Source: an uncultured Helicobacteraceae bacterium
GTDB lineage: Bacteria > Campylobacterota > Campylobacteria > Campylobacterales > Helicobacteraceae
Length of the DNA stretch: 64,000 bases
Assembly (NCBI GenBank): GCA_910578285.1
Contig: CAJTQL010000003.1
Location: forward strand, 1-64,000
Direction of reading: 5' to 3'
The notes beneath the pieces are model-generated. The model made no database searches. It was given only the letters and a program-made list of their open reading frames with translations, and was not told where the DNA came from. Position 1 is the stretch's first letter, and the number at the start of each line of letters is the position of its first letter. The position numbers and the translations under genes were made by a program. Positions 59,853 through 64,000 of this stretch are shown here, in pieces.

Positions 59853-61643
59853 ATGCGTGAGCTCATTCGTAATTTCTCGATTATTGCGCATATCGACCAT
59901 GGCAAGAGCACGCTCGCCGATTGTCTGATTCAGACATGCGGGGCGATTGCTGATAGGGAGATGACTCATCAGGTGCTCGATACAATGGAGATTGAAAAGG
60001 AACGTGGAATCACGATTAAAGCCCAGAGCGTGCGCCTACGCTACACATTCGAGGGGCAAACCTATATTCTGAATCTCATCGACACGCCCGGGCATGTTGA
60101 TTTTAGTTATGAAGTCAGCCGCTCGCTCGCGAGCTGTGAGGGCGCGCTGCTCGTTGTTGATGCGTCTCAAGGAATCGAGGCACAAACGATTGCCAATGTC
60201 TATATCGCAATTGAAAACAATCTCGAGATTCTGCCCGTGCTCAATAAGATTGACTTGCCAGCGAGCAATCCTGAACGCGTGCAATCCGAGATTCGGAACA
60301 CAATTGGAATCGAATCGCCCGTGAGCATGGTGAGTGCGAAAGCGCACATCGGAATCGAGGATCTTCTCGCGCGGATTATCCGCGAGATTCCGCCGCCAAG
60401 CGGCGACCCAAACGCAGCAACAAAGGCGCTCATCTACGATTCGTGGTTCGACAACTACTTGGGCGCGCTTGCGCTCGTGCGCGTGTTTGATGGCAAGATT
60501 GCCAAAGGGCAGCAGATTCTGATTATGGGCAGCGAGCAGCAGCACGAGGTTTTAGAACTTTTCTATCCCCACCCGTTGCGACAACAAAAGACGCAAGCCA
60601 TCGAGTGCGGCGAAATCGGCATTGTCGTCTTGGGGCTCAAGAATGTTACCGAGCTTGCTGTGGGCGACACTTTGACGGATGCAAAGAACCCGACACAGCA
60701 TGGCATCAGCGGCTTTCAGCCCGCCAAGCCCTTTGTATTTGCAGGAATCTATCCGATTGAGACGGACAAATTTGAGGATTTGCGCGATGCGCTTGACAAG
60801 CTGCGTCTGAACGATTCGAGCCTTGTGTATGAGCCCGAGAGTAGTGTGGCTTTGGGCTTTGGGTTTCGCATTGGATTCTTGGGGCTTTTGCACATGGAGG
60901 TTGTCAAGGAGCGCTTGGAGCGCGAGTTTGGGCTAAGCCTAATAGCGACAGCACCCACGGTGCTTTACAAGCTCACGCTCACAGATTCCGCAGAAATGTG
61001 GATTCAAAACCCCAGCGAGCTGCCGCCCGAACAAAAGATTGCACGTTTTGAAGAACCCTATGTGCGCGCGACAATCATTGTCCCCAATGAGTTTTTGGGC
61101 AATGTCATCACGCTTGTCAATCGGCGGCGCGCGGTGCAGACGAAAATGGAATATCTCCACGAAACACGTGTTTTGCTCGAATACGCAATTCCAACCAATG
61201 AGATTGTGATGGATTTCTATGATAAACTCAAATCGAGCACAAAGGGATATGCAAGCTTTGATTATGAGCCCTTAGAATATCGTGAGGGCGATTTGGTCAA
61301 GCTCGACATCAAAGTTGCGGGCGAGGTTGTCGATGCACTCTCGATTATTGTCCCCAAAAGTAAGGCGTATGAGCGGGGCAGGGAGTTGGTCGAGAAGATG
61401 AAAGAGCTGATTCCGCGCCAGCTTTTTGAAGTCGCGATTCAGGCGAGCATTGGCAATAAAATCATTGCACGCGAAACGGTGAAGTCAATGGGCAAGAATG
61501 TAACGGCAAAATGCTATGGTGGTGACATTACGCGCAAGCGGAAGCTGCTCGAGAAACAAAAAGAGGGCAAAAAACGTATGAAAGCCATTGGCAAGGTACA
61601 TCTTCCCCAAGAAGCCTTTTTGGCGGTGCTCAAAATCGATTAG
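59853..61643 (+). CDS. lepA: Elongation factor 4 (LepA)
   Basis: 596 aa; ribosome-bound GTPase. G1 is AHIDHGKST, G2 region RGITIKAQSV, G3 DTPGHVDF, G4 NKID, followed by EF-G-like domains and the LepA-specific C-terminus (GKNVTAKCYGGDITRKRKLLEKQKEGKKRMK region). ATG 59853 lies 9 bp after bioB. It is the last gene of the run; about 210 bp of AT-rich DNA follow. Confidence 0.97.
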   Translation: MRELIRNFSIIAHIDHGKSTLADCLIQTCGAIADREMTHQVLDTMEIEKERGITIKAQSVRLRYTFEGQTYILNLIDTPGHVDFSYEVSRSLASCEGALLVVDASQGIEAQTIANVYIAIENNLEILPVLNKIDLPASNPERVQSEIRNTIGIESPVSMVSAKAHIGIEDLLARIIREIPPPSGDPNAATKALIYDSWFDNYLGALALVRVFDGKIAKGQQILIMGSEQQHEVLELFYPHPLRQQKTQAIECGEIGIVVLGLKNVTELAVGDTLTDAKNPTQHGISGFQPAKPFVFAGIYPIETDKFEDLRDALDKLRLNDSSLVYEPESSVALGFGFRIGFLGLLHMEVVKERLEREFGLSLIATAPTVLYKLTLTDSAEMWIQNPSELPPEQKIARFEEPYVRATIIVPNEFLGNVITLVNRRRAVQTKMEYLHETRVLLEYAIPTNEIVMDFYDKLKSSTKGYASFDYEPLEYREGDLVKLDIKVAGEVVDALSIIVPKSKAYERGRELVEKMKELIPRQLFEVAIQASIGNKIIARETVKSMGKNVTAKCYGGDITRKRKLLEKQKEGKKRMKAIGKVHLPQEAFLAVLKID

Positions 61644-61800
61644 CTATCCCTTTTTACAATAAAAATTAGCCACTTTTTGTCATCTCTTTGAGATTTTCCA
61701 TTTGTTCTGAATCGCATGCCACTTTGGGCATGATTCTTTAGTATCCTTATCAATCAAGTCCGCCATGATTCTATTTTTAATATAAATTTAAGCAATAAAT

Positions 61801-61823
61801 TGTAATAATAACAATTATTAATA
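61801..61823 (+). promoter_or_regulatory. Fur-box-like palindrome upstream of the receptor gene
   Basis: TGTAATAATAACAATTATTAATA contains the inverted repeat AATAAT-AACA-ATTATT (61804-61819), close to AT-rich Campylobacterota Fur sites. It lies 30 bp before ATG 61853 of a TonB-dependent receptor gene, where iron control is expected. Confidence 0.5.
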
Positions 61824-61852
61824 TATTTATATCGTAGAAAAGGAAACAATAA

Positions 61853-63885
61853 ATGAAAAATCCCTCCCCCTTGGTTGGTTTCATATCCCTGTCTTTAATG
61901 TGGGCAAATCCTGTTGATAGCATAACCCTTGATCAAATGTTCGTCAATGCCAATAAATTTGAGCAAGATTTGATTGATGTCAGCAACTCTGTGGAAATCA
62001 TCAGCGAACGCAAGATGGAAAACAACTCGTTATCTTCATGAAAGATTTAAGTAAGCTTTCTTCGTCGATTACCACCATCCCCCAAACCACCAGCACCTAC
62101 ACCAATATCACCATTCGTGGAATCAGCTCGGCAGATTATTACAATCCAAGCATGACACTCTATGTCGATGAGGTGCCGCAGAGCTTTACGAGCTACAATC
62201 AAGGGCTTTATGATGTGGCAAATGTCCAAATTTTAAAAGGTCCACAAGGTACAATTTATGGCAGTGGGGCACAAGGCGGAGTCATCAATATCACCACCAA
62301 AAACCCCCTCACACATGGCGACTATGCAGAAGGAAGTGTGAGCGCGTCAGGGCTTTATTATAATGCGGCTGTGAATGCGGGCGGTGCGCTATATCAAAAC
62401 AGCGTGTTCGCTAAAATAGGCGCGCGCTACACACATGAAATTGGATTTATCGAAAACCAAAACGGCGACAAAATCAACGAAAACGATGCCTATGGGGGAA
62501 ATCTTGCTCTCATCTACTCACTGGGAGATAAAATTCCTCTGATTGCCACTTTAGGGGGGGCTTGGTCTCAAGAAAATGGGCACAAGGCAGGGGTTTGGCT
62601 TAGAGAAAACGAATACCGAAACAAAAAGCTTGAATCCACATCCATGCTCCCTAACCTCGTCTCGCCTCAAGAAAAAAGAGACAATGCAAGCGGATACTTT
62701 AAGCTTGAATATCTGGGTAACTTAATCACTCTCCACTCAATCACCACTTACGCTGTAGCTAAAAACTGCGATGCGTATATGCCCCTACAAACAAGCTGCG
62801 ACTCTCTACCCACCGATACTTCACAAATCACACAAGAATTTAGAATTACCAATGAATTTCAAAATGGAATCAAAGCAATTGGGGGGCTTTATGGCTCGAA
62901 GCTTACCACTGATACAGCCAGCAACTCACCTTTGGGCGGGAACTTTGATAGCAGTGTTGACGACAATAATCTGGCAGTTTTTGGGAATATGATTGTGCCT
63001 TTTGGGAGGGTTGATGTGGAGGGGGGATTGCGCTATTCCTATGCTAATGCGTCAGCTGATTACCAAAATAGGCTCGATTCCACACAAAACTACAATGGGG
63101 TTTCTAAAGATCATCATGACATCGATTATAAGGTTGCTTTGGGATACAAAATCGCCCCCACTCATCGGGTTTATATCCTTCACTCCACAGCAACCAAAGC
63201 AGGAGGATTCAACCGATTCCCTCGAGGCTTCATTGACGCGCAAGGCTATGACCCCGAAAAAACCTACAACTATGAATTGGGCTACCATACCCATTTGACA
63301 CAGAATCTAAACCTCAATACAGCCCTTTTTTATATGAACATCAAAGACCGACAAGCTTATTATGATGATGCGTCTAATCATCTTATGCAGCGCATACAAA
63401 ACATTGGAACTCTCAATTCCAAAGGAATCGAGCTTGACATGGCTTATGAAGGCTCGATTCTCTCCGCTTATGCCTCTTTTACCTATGCAGATTCGGAATA
63501 TGGCGATGAAAAACCTCTCTATGCGAACAAAACGCCCGGTAATGCCCCCAAATTCGTGGGTAATGCTTTGGTAGAGGTTTTGGTCTATCAAGGAAACGGC
63601 ATAAGAGGCTATATAGGCGGCAGCGGGCGCTACACCTCGAAGCTTTATTTCGATGAATACGAGAGTATGTCGCAAAAGGCTTACGCGCTCATTGACGCAT
63701 TTTTGAGGGTGGAATACCAAAGACTCTCTGTTTCTCTCTTTGCTCAAAATCTAACCAATACCCGATATGCCACTTACATTATGGATATGCGAGATTTTGA
63801 AGCCTATCTCCCCGGTTATGGCGACATCTACTACAATCGGGGTGAACCGCTCAATATTGGTTTAATGGCAAGGTATCGATTCTAA
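61853..63885 (+). pseudogene. TonB-dependent outer-membrane receptor, frameshifted
   Basis: An iron-siderophore-type receptor. The first frame (ATG 61853) encodes a signal sequence and the start of the plug (DVSNSVEIISERKM) and stops at TGA 62041. The plug continues at once in another frame (LSSSITTIPQTTSTYTNITIRGIS, YVDEVPQ, QILKGPQGTIYGSGAQGGVINI), then a beta barrel of about 500 aa ending in the terminal aromatic RYRF. One base is missing just before 62038, giving an ATGA overlap, so coupled translation of a signal-less barrel would be non-functional. Apart from this shift the gene is complete. It is probably Fur-controlled. Confidence 0.85.
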
Positions 63886-63980
63886 TGAACAAACGTACAC
63901 TTTTATTTTCCCTAAGCGGGGGTTATTTTCTTTATGCGTTTTTGCAATATTTTGCGTTTTTTCTTTTCCTGCTATTTTGA
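63885..63980 (+). CDS. N-terminus of a membrane transporter, early stop (possible MFS)
   Basis: ATG 63885 overlaps the receptor stop by one base. It encodes one hydrophobic segment (GGYFLYAFLQYFAFFLFLLF) and meets TGA at 63978-63980. With one more T in the TTTT run at 63975-63978 the frame would run on as LRANGVGN to the window edge, which looks like the first helix and loop of an MFS transporter. The gene is partial because the window ends. Confidence 0.45.
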   Translation: MNKRTLLFSLSGGYFLYAFLQYFAFFLFLLF

Positions 63981-64000
63981 GAGCAAATGGTGTGGGGAAT

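Noticed and set aside
61644..61800. Rho-independent terminator after lepA
   Set aside because: The sequence has T runs but no stable stem next to them.

Overview
The window is a stretch of chromosome from a Helicobacter-type member of the Campylobacterota. The evidence is the gene content and order. I recognise blocks that, from memory, are also neighbours in H. pylori: a DUF2018/HP0242-like gene, an HP0241-like gene, polyprenyl synthase, hemA, proS and hemC; minD and minE, with dprA and ruvX; flgI, a FlgJ-like gene, flgS and dps; an HP0267-like amidohydrolase, a PyrC-like gene and ccdA; and dapC-type aminotransferase, murC and a small HP0622-like gene. A ciaB homologue, a receiver-less CheB and a CcoG protein fit the same group. 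Most of the window (about 11-61 kb) has moderate G+C and tightly packed genes with 1-50 bp overlaps. The left end (about 1-11 kb) and the right edge (about 61.8-64 kb) are more AT-rich and look accessory.

Layout. 0-4 kb: AT-rich accessory DNA with a LysE-type exporter, a frameshifted 2OG-Fe(II) oxygenase, a small acidic protein and an SF1 (UvrD-like) helicase. A 37-bp repeat encoding a GWCGEGE motif brackets the first three. 4-5.5 kb: a G+C-rich sugar-type O-methyltransferase gene, switched off here by a 13-G tract, between intergenic repeat elements. 5.6-11.6 kb: L,D-transpeptidase, GyrI-like protein, a type II restriction-modification pair with an EVE-domain protein and a zinc-ribbon protein, a frameshifted Ogt gene and a frameshifted MFS exporter. 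11.6-17.1 kb: MsrAB, an EF-hand protein, a small exported protein that appears to start at ATA, a DUF2325 protein, a glycosyltransferase and two TRL-like lipoproteins. 17.1-17.9 kb is a mosaic of at least five intergenic repeat units.

17.9-34 kb: backbone genes for trpS, BioC-like methyltransferase, hisD, isoprenoid and haem synthesis, proS, division-site placement (MinDE), a WD40/alpha-solenoid protein, DprA, RuvX, a PBP5-type carboxypeptidase and tRNA-Pro(GGG). 34-37 kb: flgI, a FlgJ-like gene and flgS behind a textbook sigma-54 promoter, followed by dps. 37-44 kb: a long leftward operon (ccdA, PyrC-like, amidohydrolase, sppA, purU, unknown, trmL, CDF transporter). 44-50.4 kb: DEAD-box helicase, dapC-type aminotransferase, murC, AcfC-like binding protein and ccoG. 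50.4-56 kb: a leftward cluster ending with TerB/J-domain protein, CiaB, CheR, CheB, methyltransferase and an IMPACT-family gene. 56.4-61.6 kb: hemJ, argH, ubiE, bioB and lepA. 61.8-64 kb: a Fur-box-like site, a frameshifted TonB-dependent receptor and the start of what looks like a frameshifted MFS gene.

The strongest leads are the poly-G-controlled methyltransferase, the sigma-54 promoter driving an operon that encodes FlgS, the ATA-started exported peptide with a double-glycine-like motif, the repeated GWCGEGE module beside a lone SF1 helicase, and the concentration of single-base frameshifts in accessory genes while core genes are intact. I did not find a complete, clearly new multi-gene system. 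No searches were run; family names rest on motifs and memory.
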